DNA of 64,000 nt, taken from Patiria pectinifera. Lineage: Eukaryota; Echinodermata; Asteroidea; Valvatida; Asterinidae. The position numbers and the translations under genes were made by a program. Where the stretch lies: contig CM057138.1 of the NCBI GenBank assembly GCA_029964075.1, positions 10,410,932-10,474,931 of the forward strand, in the 5' to 3' direction. This document shows positions 24,666 through 37,304 of the stretch, piece after piece. Within the stretch, counting starts at the first letter, position 1, and the number at the start of each line of letters is the position of its first letter. The notes beneath the pieces were generated by a model that did no database searches, was not told the origin of the DNA, and worked only from the letters and a program-made list of their open reading frames with translations.

Positions 24666-25515
24666 AAATAAATAATAGTACTCCTCACGCTTTTAAAATG
24701 TAATGCAAACATTTGTAAAAGTGTGTATCAATGTTGTTAGTAAGTTTTGCTCTGGGTAACATGTATTCCTTGCAATGTGAACGTAAATAGTTTCACAATT
24801 TTTTCCTCTTTCACATCGACGGACGTTGCCCTTTTTTTCTGAGCCAATGCCTCTTTTTGGTGATGCCCCTTTAGTTTTAAAAACGTTCTGCAGCCGCCGA
24901 TTGGCGTATTATATGGGCAGGTACGGTGTTAGTAAGACATTATACTCGCTTGTACACAATACATCCCCAACCCCCATCCACCCCTTCCCCACTCGCCGGC
25001 ATAGATTTACGCCACTGGCTGTCATTGCACTCGCGTGGTAACGATTCTAATCATGCCACCGGCTGACGTTAATGTGACATTTTCATATTCCCTAGACTTA
25101 AGTACAAGAAAAGATAAATTTTCCCAAGCTAGCTAAGGGAGCCGAACTAAAATCAGACCAACAAAATTCCCTTCGTAAATATTTGTAAACGGGTCAGTAG
25201 TTTGATATAAATATAATGAGGTAGGGGAAACTTGCTAGAATTTCGCTCAATCAGCGCGATATGTCAGTGCCGGCCGAAAGACGCGCGACGCGAAACAATT
25301 GATGAGACGAATAAGGACGAGCCTGGTAAGGTCAATTGCTCGTAGTGACTCTGAATAGTCAACTGCTCAGTACATAAGAATGATTGAAGAAAAGAGTTAC
25401 GTAACAGCATTCATGTGTATAGCGCGATACTGATGCATCTTTCATGCTACTATGAAACACAAAGTAACTCTCCCACTGCGGAAATAAGGATTATGTTTTA
25501 AACGCAAAGAAAAGA

Positions 25516-25592
25516 GCACCTACTGAGACAGCCTAGTTGTTAAGCTGTCTGACAGCGGACCCAGGGTTAAGGGTTCGAACCCGCTTGGTGTC
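25516..25592 (+). repeat. tRNA-like SINE head (copy A)
   Basis: It has a type-II-like A box (gcctagttgttaagct), a B box (gggttcgaaccc) and weakly pairing ends (gcacc and ggtgt). The anticodon stem is poor, so a functional tRNA is unlikely. It is probably the head of a tRNA-derived SINE. The paralogous position is 47482-47558. Confidence 0.5.
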
Positions 25593-25663
25593 ATTTTTTT
25601 GGTTTTCGATGCCCGCGGTTCTGTCATTTAAGAGTATTAATTTCCCGTCGTCATTTACCAACA

Positions 25664-25945
25664 GCAGTTAGCTCGGTCGGTCGGTAAGCTGACTCACAAG
25701 TTGGGACTGTCTGCGAAGTCCAGGTTGGCATCTGCGTATAGGTATGGGGTTCTTTTGCTGACTCGGCAGCAAGGCTTAGGGTGCCACCTCGTTTCCTCCC
25801 TTTATGGTGCCTGACTTTCGAGTTACATGGATGGACAGGGAAGGAGGTGTGGTGGGCCGGGTACCGAGTCCCGGAAGAGTTCTATATTGGAAGTCGGTAA
25901 GGGGGTCATAAGTCCGACTCCTGAAGACTTGGCCATCGCCACATA
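25664..25945. other. Conserved intergenic stretch, possible SINE body
   Basis: From 'cagcagttagctcggtcggt' to 'catcgccacataac', nearly identical to about 47628-47927 except for a 14-bp insertion in copy B. The opening resembles a tRNA D-arm (tagctcggtcggtcggtaagc), but no B box is clear. No frame is convincing. Confidence 0.35.
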
Positions 25946-26374
25946 ACTTTTTGTTTTATTTTCTTTCTTTTCTATCGGAGGACAATTGCAAGAATGATTA
26001 ATTTGTTACATTGAGAGCTTGTACTGTAATCGCTCAAAATTAATTTTTGAAATTGCTCGAAAATACCAAATTCGATCCAGCTATAATGTTTTTATTTCAT
26101 TGTCGCAAAACTGCATGTACAGTCATGCTCAGTACCTTTGCGCATACCTTGTTCAGGCCTGTTCCCTGATCCCAGACTGCGCGGGGGGGGGTCTTTAAAT
26201 CCTATATAGTGGCATTTTTTATATGCGAGCGCAAAGCCCTGATGGCGTGGGGTCTGGGGACGCTTAAGAGCCCCATGATTTTTTTGGATTGCAGATGCTC
26301 TGTGGCGCAAATTTCAAAATTGAAGTTTGACTCTATATCGAAATTATGCCCTCATTATTTTGAGTCGTCACTAA

Positions 26375-26738
26375 GGCCAAAAAAAAAGGTCTCCGGTTTC
26401 TGGTATGCGCGCGCGTCGCCGTAGCCATGCGCGTCGGCAAAATGAAAAACTTTTTTTTTCAATGAAAGATGATGCCTCAAAACCGCCAAACTCACTGGTT
26501 TGACTGGAATTCTGCTGCTGCGCAATTTCAACGTGTTTTTAGATGGGGTTATGATCGAGAATAAGCTTTATGTGGCCTCTCTGGACTCCCATATATTTGC
26601 ACTAAGTTTAGTCGGGCACCATTTGCAGTCACCAGCCGACATTTGAAGCAAAAAGTCAAGTAAAAAAAAAAAAGCCGCGTCGCCGCACCACTTTTTGGAC
26701 AAGCTCCATACCAGAAACCGGAGACTTTTTTTTTGGCC
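26375..26738. mobile_element. Harbinger-like MITE present only in copy A (364 bp)
   Basis: TIRs run GGCC, an A-run, then gtctccggtttctggta, with the inverse at the right end. TAA flanks both sides (26372-26374 and 26739-26741). At the orthologous place copy B reads straight through (about 48349-48361), giving an empty site. It is the same family as 5133-5514 and 32624-33693. Confidence 0.85.
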
Positions 26739-28314
26739 TAATAAGAATCAGCTCAATTCGTAACTGCCTGCGAGCGAGCACGTGCTTGTGTTTTGCACAG
26801 CTGTAGCTGTCAACCCCCGTGGGCTGTACACACTTTTCCTATGAACACTCGTGATAAAATACTGGGGGTGGGTGGTAAACAACCCCCCACCGATGCTTCG
26901 TCACTACCGTCTTCCACTCCCACCAATGACACTTGTGAAATCCGTATCCAACAAATAAGGTTTTGTCTACATGTAGTACGTCGACTGCGTGTTTTTTTTA
27001 AAGGGGGTGGTTGGTTTGGTATTTTAATGGGGGAATCGTCTGAGTTGCGGGGTTTTATTCCTGCGAGGTATTATGAGTTTTACCAGGAATCACTTGAAAT
27101 ACGCTTTTGTTTGGGGAAAAAAGTTTATGTGGCACCGTGCACATACAACAGAATTCATTTTGTTAAAAGAAGCTTGGTAGACAGTGTTTTATACGGTTAT
27201 CTTCAGGCGTGACGTACCAGCTGAAATGAGGAATGAATAAACTGTATCAAAAGATTTTAATTTACATGTACATGTTTAGCACAACATTACGATCAGGTGC
27301 ATAATACGCTTTCAGTTATATGTCCTTCTCAGAAAAGCAAACTTCAGTTACGTCACACCCGGCAGTTTAGTCTGGTAGGGAACCGGCCTTTGACAAACAC
27401 CATGCTAACTCGGTAAATATACAAAGTGACTAATATGTCATTGCTGCGAGATAAAAAGCAGTGGCTCGAATCCTTCTGTTTTGTTGAGCTCCATGCGACA
27501 AGCTGAGTCAGGCCTCAGGGGTCGATGAAGTTGCAAGTTTTTGTGAACTTTATTTGTAATATCTGATAGTGTTTAGGTCTCAAAGCTATGAATATCAACA
27601 CAAATATTCCGAAGTTTTCCAAAGTGTGAGTCGTGTTTATTTAAGAACGCTTGTTTTGGTTAGTTTTCCAAATTTTTTAACGATACCCTTTTAAGCGATA
27701 GTTTAATGTAAACGATCACTTGCGCTGCCGTTTGTACTCTTAGTCTTTATTCAAAACTGAAATTGTTTAGATTTGTCTATTTTTTTTAAATTCATGTCAT
27801 GGGCCATTGACGTAGCCACCGAATAGACAGGGACTTGCGTAAGAGACTCTGACATATATTTAAAGCTTTGAATAAAGTCTTTACAAGTAAACATGTTATG
27901 ACATGGAACATTCCATGGTGACGAAAAGGGGTCGGGGTTTCTTGTGGGCGTAGCGATATCAATGGCCATAATTAATGGGATAGGAATATTGGGCAGGGAA
28001 CATTGTAAATTGGCGTCCATTGCGGTTCTGCCTTTGTTCTCATCAATACCTCAAGTTCTTTGGTAAACACAATATTAAAGGTGACACTTTTTTAGGGGGT
28101 AACTTGGGAACGTACCCAATGTTCCCTGCTCTATGCCCAAATGTACCCCTCTGAATAGTGTCATTTTATTGTGTCCACCCTATTGTGTCTATCTCAAAAA
28201 GGCTAATACCTACGACCAATATTGATTTGGGATTAAAGGTTGACAAGTTTTGATGTCTCACAACGGTCAATTAGCACACGAGCTCAGTCAAACAGACCAT
28301 TTATCCTGTAAGAA

Positions 28315-28324
28315 TATATAAGAG
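28315..28324 (+). promoter_or_regulatory. Possible TATA box, esterase gene A
   Basis: TATATAAGAG lies 39 bp upstream of the start codon at 28354, which would place transcription initiation only about 9 nt before the ATG. Copy B has the weaker CATAAATAAG at the same position. This rests on motif and position alone. Confidence 0.35.
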
Positions 28325-28353
28325 GAATTGGCTGCCCAATTCCACTCGTAAAC

Positions 28354-31300
28354 ATGGGTAATTTGTACATGGTGGTACGTACGATCGTAGCCCTTTTTGG
28401 TGTATTTTTGGCCCAAACGGCTGCCCAAGATCAACCCACTGTTACCGTGAAAGAAGGAGTTCTGTTCGGCACCACCGAGACTTTTGAGGAGTCCCAATTC
28501 ATCCGTGTGAACAAAACCATTGATGTCTTCAAGGGGATACCATTCGCTGAGCCGCCCGTGGGGCCGCTGCGATTCAGACCCCCGGTGGCAAAAGAGCCGT
28601 GGGTCGGTACATACGACGCTACGTACTTCAGAGATGCCTGTATGCAGGACCCATCAACTCTGGGTAATGTACCCGTGAGCGAAGACTGCCTACATCTCAA
28701 CATCTATGCACCAAAACCCGCATTGGTGAGTGTGGATTCAAGTATAGATTTAAACCATCAATGAATTGCATTTAACTTCACCAAAGCCTCGTTTAGACAG
28801 TAAAAACATATGAAAACAAATTATGCTCATCAATGAAGATGCAGACTGAAGATGCAGCTATATTCGGTTGAACCAACAAAAACCAACACCACAACTCATG
28901 GTGTTGAAACCTTACAGTAAAGTACTCATCTGTCAGTGTCATAATTCTGTAGATTTTCAACCATAAAACTTAGCACATCCAAATGAAATAATTATGTCTC
29001 TTTCTTACAGCCAGAGGGCGCTGCCGTCATGGTCTGGATACATGGTGGTGGTTTCAGTAGTGGATCCAGTCGTGAGCTAATATATCAAGGGCAGCCACTG
29101 GTTGCATCGGGTGACGTCATTGTTGTCTCAATCAATTATCGCCTGAATGCATTCGGGTTTCTTACAACAGGTAATCCAAAGATACCTCAACTTCAAATCA
29201 TAGGCGTAGATAGCGGAAGGGGGTGGGGATAAGGGGGCATTTATCCCCCAATATCTTGTAAAGACTGCTCCTTTCCATTCAAATGCCCTTTTTCACTAGC
29301 TTACCCCCCCCCCCCCGCAATTTATTTGTGTTTTTGTAAAGAGTGGCCTTCTTTTAACAAGTGCCCTTTTTCTTCTGAACAAGTGTCCTTTAAAGAAAAA
29401 AAAGTCGTGCCCTTTTTCTGTGCAATCAGTCGTTAAGGGTGCCTTTTTAATTGCTCGCTTGTATCGCCCAGAAAAGCATCCAGCATTGTTCATTAGTGTG
29501 TATAAAACCGGCGTACACCGCCCCTATCGAAAGATGGTATCAGGCCTCCCCCTAAAAAATGACATTTCTACGCCCCTGCAAATCAACCACGACCGAGAGG
29601 GGGGGGGGAGAAAGAGTTCGTAATTACAAATAAATAGAGTAATACGTAGTAAAACAAAATTAACTCTAAAGGGGCCGGGGCGAGAAAGGGTTCGTAATTA
29701 TAAATAAATAGAGTAATACGTAGTAAAACAAAATTAACTCTAAAGGGGCCGGGGCGAAATCCTACCCCCCCCCCCCGGCTGAGAGATGGTAAAAGTAGCC
29801 TGGCCTTTTTTTGCAGATAGTAGCAGGTCAACAAAGCCCGTGTTAGTTATAACACTGCAAAAAGGGGACGAACCCGTTTTCACAGGAACGAGCTGCATCT
29901 CTCTTAACGATTTGGCCAGACTCGAGTCCATGAATCGAAATGCTGCTGGGGGGGGGGGGGGGCACACCTCCTCCACAGTGAGTCTGTAATACCTTCCCAG
30001 TATTGGATAATGCCGGTACTCATATAATTCGTAGGTTGAGAGGAGAAGGCCTAATTGGGGTACAAGTGCCTTACTCAAGGGCACAAAATGCACGCATGGC
30101 CACGTAGGGGCTCGAACCCACATTCTCACAATCATGAACCGCTCACATTTAAAACAAAAATGTAATGATTTTGCATTTTGCTGACGTCCTTTTTTTGTCT
30201 ACATCCCATTACCAAAATCTACTTTTGTGTGATAAACACACAAATCGCCGATAGATCATATCTTCGCTAGTCTAATTCGCAGGCTTGTCTTGGCTTTATC
30301 TAAACAGGGCGTGAGTATTGTGGAAATATGCCTATGATCTGCCATGCCATTTTCTTGTATAGGTGATGAAGCTTTGCCGGGAAACATTGGACTCATGGAT
30401 CAAGTCCTAGCGTTGGAGTGGATTAAGGACAATATTGCAGGCGAGTATAAAACACAGCTCTCTCGTGGCAAAAAAAATCGTATGTTGAAAAAATGAACAA
30501 TATTGCCAGATAAATCAGAAATGAAGTTCTAAGTCATTATTGGTTTTTGAATCAATGGAATTTTAATCCAGTTGAACCATTTACCATGAAATATCACAAA
30601 AATAATACAAATGTTATTTCGGTTAGAGGATGTATCTTGAGATATCGTCTCCAAATGAACTATTACGGCACTCCAATGTTGAACACAATAATAAACCGCA
30701 TAAAATGGCAAGAACATGTAACATAATACAAAAAGTCACGCCCCCCTTTTTTGCACGCCCCTAATTTTGCACGCCACACTACCTGCAGTCTTTAACACGG
30801 ATGACCCGCTGCACTACGGATTTCAGAGATCGTTAAAGGGAAACAGCGCCCCTAATTACCCCATCCAATTGCCCAGAATTCAACCTACTCCATTTTGCCA
30901 TGATGGTGTCAGACACTAGTTTAGAAAGAATGGCACAATCGACAACATTCACGCATTTCCTGCCTTTAAACATTTTAAGTTTGGAACTACTTCTTTTCGT
31001 CAACAGCTTTCGGTGGTGATATCAACCGCATTACTATCTTCGGTGAGAGTGCAGGATCGGCCAGCGTCAATTTTCAAATACTGTCTCAACAGTCCGCGGG
31101 TCTGTTTGACCGTGCAATAATGCAGGTGAGAGTTGAAGTTAATAAGGTTGTCCGCAGATTCCACACGAGATTGCAGAAACCCTGTGTGTTAAGACATCAA
31201 CAAAAAAGTCAGGATGCTGAACAAGGGTACAGTTTGCTAAACAACCAAAATGTCACTTGATTCCTTTGAAAGGAATGATCACGTTAAATAGAACCATTAA

Positions 31301-34300
31301 CCCACCATACACAGATTGTCCTCTTCTGGGAATTTGGAGAAAGGGTCACTTGAGATGATAATCCTCAAGGCCAGAGTGAAGTCCTTGATAATTTTCATAA
31401 ACCCAAAACAATAGTAACACAAGAAAATAATGGTTGTCAGCAGTGTAGTGTTCTGTCTCTGATGAAATACAAAGTATCAAAACCATCATCGTTCTTTTTG
31501 TTTTGCACTTCAGAGTGGCACAGCTTTTTCACCTTGGGCGTTTTCCGAGGACAAGGAGAGGCTAGGAAAGCAGGCTTTAGACATCGGGCAGAAGCTCGGC
31601 TGTGGAGTATCTGAGAGTACCGCCCTGGTGAACTGCCTGAGAGACAAGAACGCAACTGATCTTTACGGGGCAATAGACATTGTAACTATCTTGATATAAT
31701 CTCAAATGCATTGGGGAACTACGGGTTGTAGCTGTACCTTCCCCGTGTTCTAGGTCGCATCCTGCCTGGGACTTCATGCTGACAATTGCCAAATAATTAT
31801 AAATCAATCAAATTATATTACTGTATAAAACTATGTTCAGAATACGTCTGGTTTTGATCGTTGTTTGTTCTTTCTTTTTCGTTAATAAGTGTTATCTTCC
31901 CTTATTTTAGAACACCTTTCTTTCCGCCGTGGTGGTGGATGGGAGCTTCTTGGTCGACACACCAGCAGCTCTGTACGCAACTGGTCGGTACAATCACGCT
32001 GACCTTCACTTAGGCACAAATAAAGATGAAGGCACGCTGATTGTATTGTCCAACCCTCGCTTCTCCGACTACTTTACCTCCGAGGAACCTCCGACTATGA
32101 GCAGACAGGATTTTGATGAACTTATCGCCGGTGACTTCTTTCTTGGTAAGGAAGTATACTAGTTCAAATTTGAAAAAGAAATACATCCGCACTGCGCTTT
32201 TAAAGGTACGATCATTTCCATGTCCCAAAAGTAGCCTAGCTATCGCATTACTATCAGATTAAATATTGGCTTGTACTGAACAACAGTGCAATTATTCCGT
32301 ATGGCTTACTGATCACTTTGATGAAGAAATCAAGAACCGCTGGTGGTTTCTAACGATCAGTTTATTATATTTCTTTGCCCAGAGTGTACCCAAACAGTTT
32401 AAAACAGGTTTTCATTACATTCACTACATGATTATACACTTATGTACAAATATAATGCACAGTGAAATGAAATAACAGCTTACGGGATTACTGCATGACT
32501 ATACAAATGACTATACACAATGTGCAAATACAAAACATTACAAATACAATACACCACAACGAAAAAAAAACAAGATTACTGCAGTAATTGTAAAGCAACT
32601 GTTATGAATATTGTACAACATACGGCCCCCCCCCCCCCAAAAAAAAAGGCTCCGGTTTCTGGTATGCGCGCGCGTCGCCGTAGCCATGCGCGTCGGCAAA
32701 ATTAAAAAGTTTTTTTTTTTCTCAATGTAAGATGATGTCTCAAAACCGCCAAACTCACTGGTTTGACTGGAATCCTCCTGCTGCACAATTTTAACGTGTG
32801 TTTTAGATGGAGTTACGATAAGCTTTATGTGGTCTTTCTGGCCTTCCATATATTTTGCACGTGAAGGCCGACTATTGCTTCAGTGATACTGTTTCTTCGC
32901 AAGACTGGCTGCCAGTTTAGAGGCAAAGTTCAGTAGTTTAATGCACAACCATTAGTCTAATTACATGGGATAATATTCACATTATTCATTAATACAATTA
33001 TTACTTATTTGGAAAATAGATAATGGCCATCTTTTAACAAACCGATACTTACATCAACTACATGGTCCAAACTTATGAAAGTTTTAGCTTGTACTGTTTG
33101 TTTGAGCTTAGTGTCATTAATGTCTCCACTCTGTAAGAAGTATAAACACAGCATGCACCAAGGTTAATAAGGTATAGCCTACACATAATACTTGACCACA
33201 AAAACATAGGTGTAGACATCCCTTTGGTGGTATAGTTTTCGTAATATTGCACAAACAATGGGTTTTTCGGTAATGGTGGTGCAAATTGAGATGATACATG
33301 ATAAACTACACATCTTCAGGCACTACAATGGTGTTCAACGTAAAGATTGACCATAAAAACATAGGTGTAGAGACCACATGTGTGCTATTACCATGTATAG
33401 TTTTTGAGATATTGGCAAAAGCTGGTAATGGCGGTACTTTATTACGTCATTTCGGAGCTTAGGCCACGCCCTCGACCCGGCAGCAATGCATTTTTGTAAT
33501 GTCCCCATGATACCCTTTCGACTGCTTTGGCGCTTTTCGCATGAATAAATGTTCTGGGCTCCCACACTAACAGAATAGGCGGGCACCATTTGCAGACGCT
33601 GTTGTACAAAAAACGTAGGGGAAAAAAGACGCATCGTCGCACCACTTTTGGGGCAAGCTCCATACCAGAAACCGAAAACTTTCTTTTTTGGCCTCACAAA
33701 GCAACATTAGCCTATAATTATACCATATAAAACTGACATCGCAAAAAGGTGTTTTAGGCTAAAATTAATGCATGTACACGAATAATTTGGATATTTCTAG
33801 TGTCATCAGTAAATTGACTGGTTTTTAATGGAAACAGGCCTAAGAAATGCTATTGACGAACTCTTAGCTTTTTCTTGATCAAAAGGTTATAGTTTCCACT
33901 GTTTTCTCCTAAAGTGTAATATCCATTGAGTTCATACGGTTCAACCAGTTAGGTTATAAAATGCGTCTTTGGGATATTAATTCGTTTTATTTTCGAAACC
34001 AACACAACGCGTGAAAAGTTGCACAATGCACGCAATTTTCGCATTTGCCTATCATACAAAAGAAAGGGCCAAAACAGAAAACGAGAAATTGTGAATCTCT
34101 TATCCTTTTAAACGTTTTCCACTTAGGCCTTTCGCTAAAGGGTGCACACCTGTAAAAAGGCCTAAATCCATCCACCGAGCTCATGAATAAAAGTTACACC
34201 ATCAAAATGTTCTATATTAGAGAGTTCTGAGAGCCATACAATTGAGGAATGGAAGAGATGTGGCTATGAACCTCTGGCCCGGACTTGGAGCTTCCAATTC

Positions 34301-36668
34301 TGAGCATTTTGGATGCATTTGGACTCGAAAGTGGCGCTATTTCGCCATGTTGTGGAGTGATGTTTTTCAAGATGGCTACAAATGAAAGATGACATGTTGA
34401 TCATCATTTTACTGTGCAGCTTAAACACCTGTGAGAGTTCCGAGTATTTTTAGAAGAATTTACGTATGGGCATTAAGCACCTGTGTCTATGGGAAGTTTA
34501 ATACAAGGATGCATCCTATAGGTTGCAGCGTACTGCAGGGAATAGGCGGACAACGCGCATGTTTCCAATGTGTATTATTGTAGAAAAAGCGCCCCCAAGC
34601 CCAGCTTTGACGAATTTGAAAAGTGGCCAGGGTCCTAGAAATAAGCGCTCCTATATAAAAGTTAGATCAAAGGGCGAGTATACAAACTGTACTTACACTC
34701 GAAAATGAGGAGGTTCCCTCTTTTACGCCCTCCGGTCTGATTGGAAACAAATTTTGATACCAATTTTAATATAACTTGCACGTTGTAAACATAATGAATG
34801 ATTCATGTTCTGTGATTATTGAAAAATAAAGCTGGTTCTTTTAAGCAACTTTCTTCAATATTATCTTTTTTTGTCAGATGGTAAAAATAAACTAGTTCAT
34901 GACGCTATCGGAATGCAGTATATTGACTGGTCCCAGGCAGACTTCAGCGACCATGACTACTATCGCTCGTACGTGGAGTTTGCGACGGATTTCTACTTTG
35001 CTAGCGGGACGGACAGGGTGGCGCGCTTCCATTTCCATGGCAATGACAGTGTCTTCCTGTATCAGATGACGCACGTGCCCTCTGTGTCTTTATACGTCCT
35101 TTACGGCGGAGCAGGTTGGCTTGGTTGCGCTCACGCTGAAGACATCCCGTTTGTGTTCGGCTTTCCCTTCATCCCAGATGTGGCTCCCTTCTTTGCCGCA
35201 TTCACGGTAGAAGAAAAAGAATTGTCCGTCCAGTTTATGGAGTTCTGGACCACTTTTGCCAAAACTGGGTAGGTTATAACTTCGCCATTCATCAGACCTC
35301 ACCCGACAAGGGATACCAAATTCCAATTTGGGTTAAAACAACACTTTTCTTGATACATACCCCATGACATAACCCATTTCCTGTACGGATTACAAAATAA
35401 ATACAAGTTAATTGAATTATTATTCTAGGTAAACAGGAAAAGTAAATATATTTGTCTTCCTAATAAAGTCACACGACAGCCACCATCCTTTGTAGTTTTC
35501 ACACTTAAGCTGAAACCCCGATCATAGAACCCACAAAATATGCACACAGTTATTCATGGCAAGAATACCTATTGAACATGCAACATTTAATACAAACGTC
35601 CTCCTCTTGAACAGAAACCCCGGCGTGCCGCCACAAGGCTCCCCTCCCGACTCCCAGCGCGATTTCTGGCCCCGCTTTACCGTCCCGGAGTTGGAGTACA
35701 AGGAACTCAGCTTGAATCTGCCCACATCCAGGGCGCTCAAGAGTCAGCAGTCGCATTTCTGGAACTCCTACTTCATTCAGCTCAACACTATGCTCGGTAA
35801 GCTGACACATTAAAGTGATGCCGAAACTTAGAGTTTGTTCTAACTCGGCTTTGTCTCCGGTATTTGTTTGTCCGTGACATCAGATGGACTCTAGTCCTTT
35901 TCACGCTATAGCCTAGTCTTACCTACACGGGTCCAGCTTCGGCCCCACCGGATTGGCAAGACTGGCAAGACTTTGCGTTGACCCTTAAAGCACATTTTCC
36001 TACAATATTTGTACTCTCTCTAGCATATTCTCAATTAATAATTTTTCCGAGGGTGGGCCGGGAGCGATTTTTTTTTCTCCCAAACGACATCCCTGTATGG
36101 GTGTACTTTATGGCGTCTTGGACTTTACTTTCCTAAAAACATGAGAAAAGAATATAACATAAGAAAAAAAATGATTTTGAACATTATGAAATTCGGACTT
36201 TACTTCCCTTTAAAAGAAATCCTCCGAAGCCTCAGATGAGAAAAGAAAAGAATTTCGGCTGCAAAACCAGGGTTCGAACCTACAACCTTGCGGTGCAAAA
36301 CCCTACCTTGTATCGACTGCACTGAGCAATCGCTCTGCTCGCCAAACATTTGGAAAATTATTATTATATACCTGCGTAAGTATAAGTATCGTAAAGGGCG
36401 CTTAACAACCATGTTTGCGGATGTAGTTTGGGAAAGGAAAACTCGCGGACGGGGAGGGAGACATTAGCCCTCCCCAGCCTACATTGACACCTCTTTACAT
36501 TTTATTGTGTTCAGCGTGTCATGTGATGTTTTTTTCCCTTTTCTTGACACAGCCGATATGGATGAAGCAGAACGTGAATGGAGACAAGCATTCTCCACCT
36601 GGAAGTACACGGATTTGGCCGATTGGAGAAACGAGTTCGCCGAGTACAAAGCAATCAATGTGAATTAA
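28354..36668 (+). CDS. Cholinesterase-like carboxylesterase with WAT tail, gene A
   Basis: Nine exons: 28354-28725, 29011-29170, 30363-30440, 31007-31125, 31514-31681, 31911-32145, 34878-35268, 35615-35796, 36553-36668. They join in frame to 606 residues, normal for this alpha/beta-hydrolase family. Residues 1-24 look like a signal peptide, so the enzyme is probably secreted. Visible motifs are EDCLHL (110-115), oxyanion HGGG (135-138), nucleophile GESAG (Ser218), NKDEG (Glu339) and GCAHAED (His463). The last exon (569-606) closely resembles the AChE T tail, with DEAER, three Trp, two Phe and two Tyr in the expected order but no cysteine, which points to tetramer assembly. The Cys96-Cys112 loop is short and lacks the choline-binding Trp of true AChE, so the substrate may be a general ester. 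Intron 3 begins GC. The exon model is inferred from splice sites and family alignment. Confidence 0.88.
29204..29581. repeat. Possible degenerate TIR element in intron 2
   Basis: It starts 'taggcgtagatagcgg' and ends 'tctacgcccctgca', an approximate inverted match, with C-rich and T-rich filler between. Copy B has the shorter equivalent at about 51650-52009. Ends of this GGCGTAG kind are common in TIR elements, but boundaries here are unclear. Confidence 0.4.
29618..29757. repeat. Two tandem copies of about 70 bp in intron 2
   Basis: The phrase 'aaataaatagagtaatacgt' through 'ggggccggggcga' occurs twice, at about 29624-29692 and 29694-29756. It is present only in copy A's intron 2. Confidence 0.85.
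29960..30135 (-). mobile_element. SINE relic in intron 2 of gene A
   Basis: On the minus strand it has a B-box-like gggttcgagcccc, then 'cccttgagtaaggcacttg' and 'ccccaatta', a module order seen in many marine-animal and vertebrate SINEs. Copy B's intron 2 (471 bp against 1,192 bp) lacks it, implying insertion after duplication or loss from B. Confidence 0.5.
32624..33693. mobile_element. Harbinger-like element in intron 6 of gene A
   Basis: Its ends resemble the 26375 MITE (ggcc...ggctccggtttctggta on the left; taccagaaaccg...ggcc on the right), but it is about 1,070 bp because roughly 500-700 bp of other sequence lies inside. That inner DNA has two similar phrases around 'aaaaacataggtgtaga' (33199 and 33356). 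It is shared with copy B (55039-56101), so it predates the duplication. Confidence 0.7.
36258..36340 (-). repeat. tRNA-like SINE head in intron 8, gene A
   Basis: Minus strand: A-box-like attgctcagtgcagtcg and B box aggttcgaacc, with weak terminal pairing. The identical arrangement is at 58673-58759 in copy B. The poor cloverleaf argues for a SINE relic rather than a working tRNA. Confidence 0.5.
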
Positions 36669-36720
36669 TGAAAAAAAGTAAATACTTACATAAATGGAAC
36701 GAAAGACTTCAGTTTGGCAT

Positions 36721-36726
36721 ATTAAA
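36721..36726 (+). promoter_or_regulatory. Possible poly(A) signal, gene A
   Basis: ATTAAA lies 53 nt after the stop codon and is conserved at 59138-59143 in copy B. No canonical AATAAA occurs nearer in copy A. Confidence 0.3.
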
Positions 36727-37304
36727 AAAAAAATCTTAGAAAATTTAGATTAGATTCATTCTATATTAATTTTACTCCAAAAACAGTCCACTGTTCACCG
36801 TTCTAATTGTAGTACTTAACTAATTACAATGTGCATCCCAACCATGTTCAAAACCGTTTGCACTTCTTTTGAACAGTGTTTCAGTTTAACAACTGATCAT
36901 ATTGTTATGTTTTTGTTAACGTTTGTCAATATTCTGAAGTGAAAAGAATGCTTAATTTTCTGGCTAACCTCAATTTAAACCAAGTTGAATATAAAAAAAA
37001 TTGCAGTGAAGGAAACAAAATCAGTTGCTCTTTGCTCAATCGGATCACACTTTTGACCTGATTTTGTCAGCACTAAATATTTATAAAAGCGATTGTGTTA
37101 TCTGTCCGCTAACTTAAGGATATTTCATGATAAATTGTTTTGTTGGATTAAGCTGGGTTCGTCATTTTGGTAGGTTAAGTTATTTTAGAGTACGCCTTCA
37201 AACTGTTTGACCAGTTATTTATATCAACCGCAGTACTTTGCACGAGGACTTCATGGGCGATTCTTTCATTCCAGAACCTCGTTGTTTCCTTTGCCTATAC
37301 AAAG

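Larger units (their letters stand above)
23666..37286. repeat. Segmental duplication, copy A
   Basis: Collinear with 46111-59702 at an offset of about 22.4 kb. Homology starts at 'ctagttcagctgacgcg' and ends at 'cagaacctcgttg'. Differences are mainly insertions or deletions: 845 bp at 23821-24665 present only here, a MITE at 26375, and extra intron-2 sequence with a SINE. The segment contains one complete cholinesterase-like gene. Confidence 0.95.

Noticed and set aside
25516..25592. Functional tRNA gene
   Set aside because: A and B boxes exist, but the anticodon stem does not pair well and the element is embedded in repeats, so a SINE head is the better reading.
26793..27212. 139-codon plus-strand frame upstream of gene A
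   Set aside because: Copy B interrupts the frame with a 300-bp segment and a transposon. No domain was recognised.
27751..28020. 89-codon minus-strand open frame conserved in both duplicated copies (partner at 50186-50467)
   Set aside because: Most base differences between the copies change the residue, and the start end shifts frame. This is what unselected duplicated DNA looks like.
28354..36668. Calling the esterases acetylcholinesterase
   Set aside because: The tail is AChE-like, but the choline-site Trp loop is shortened and lacks Trp, so substrate cannot be claimed.
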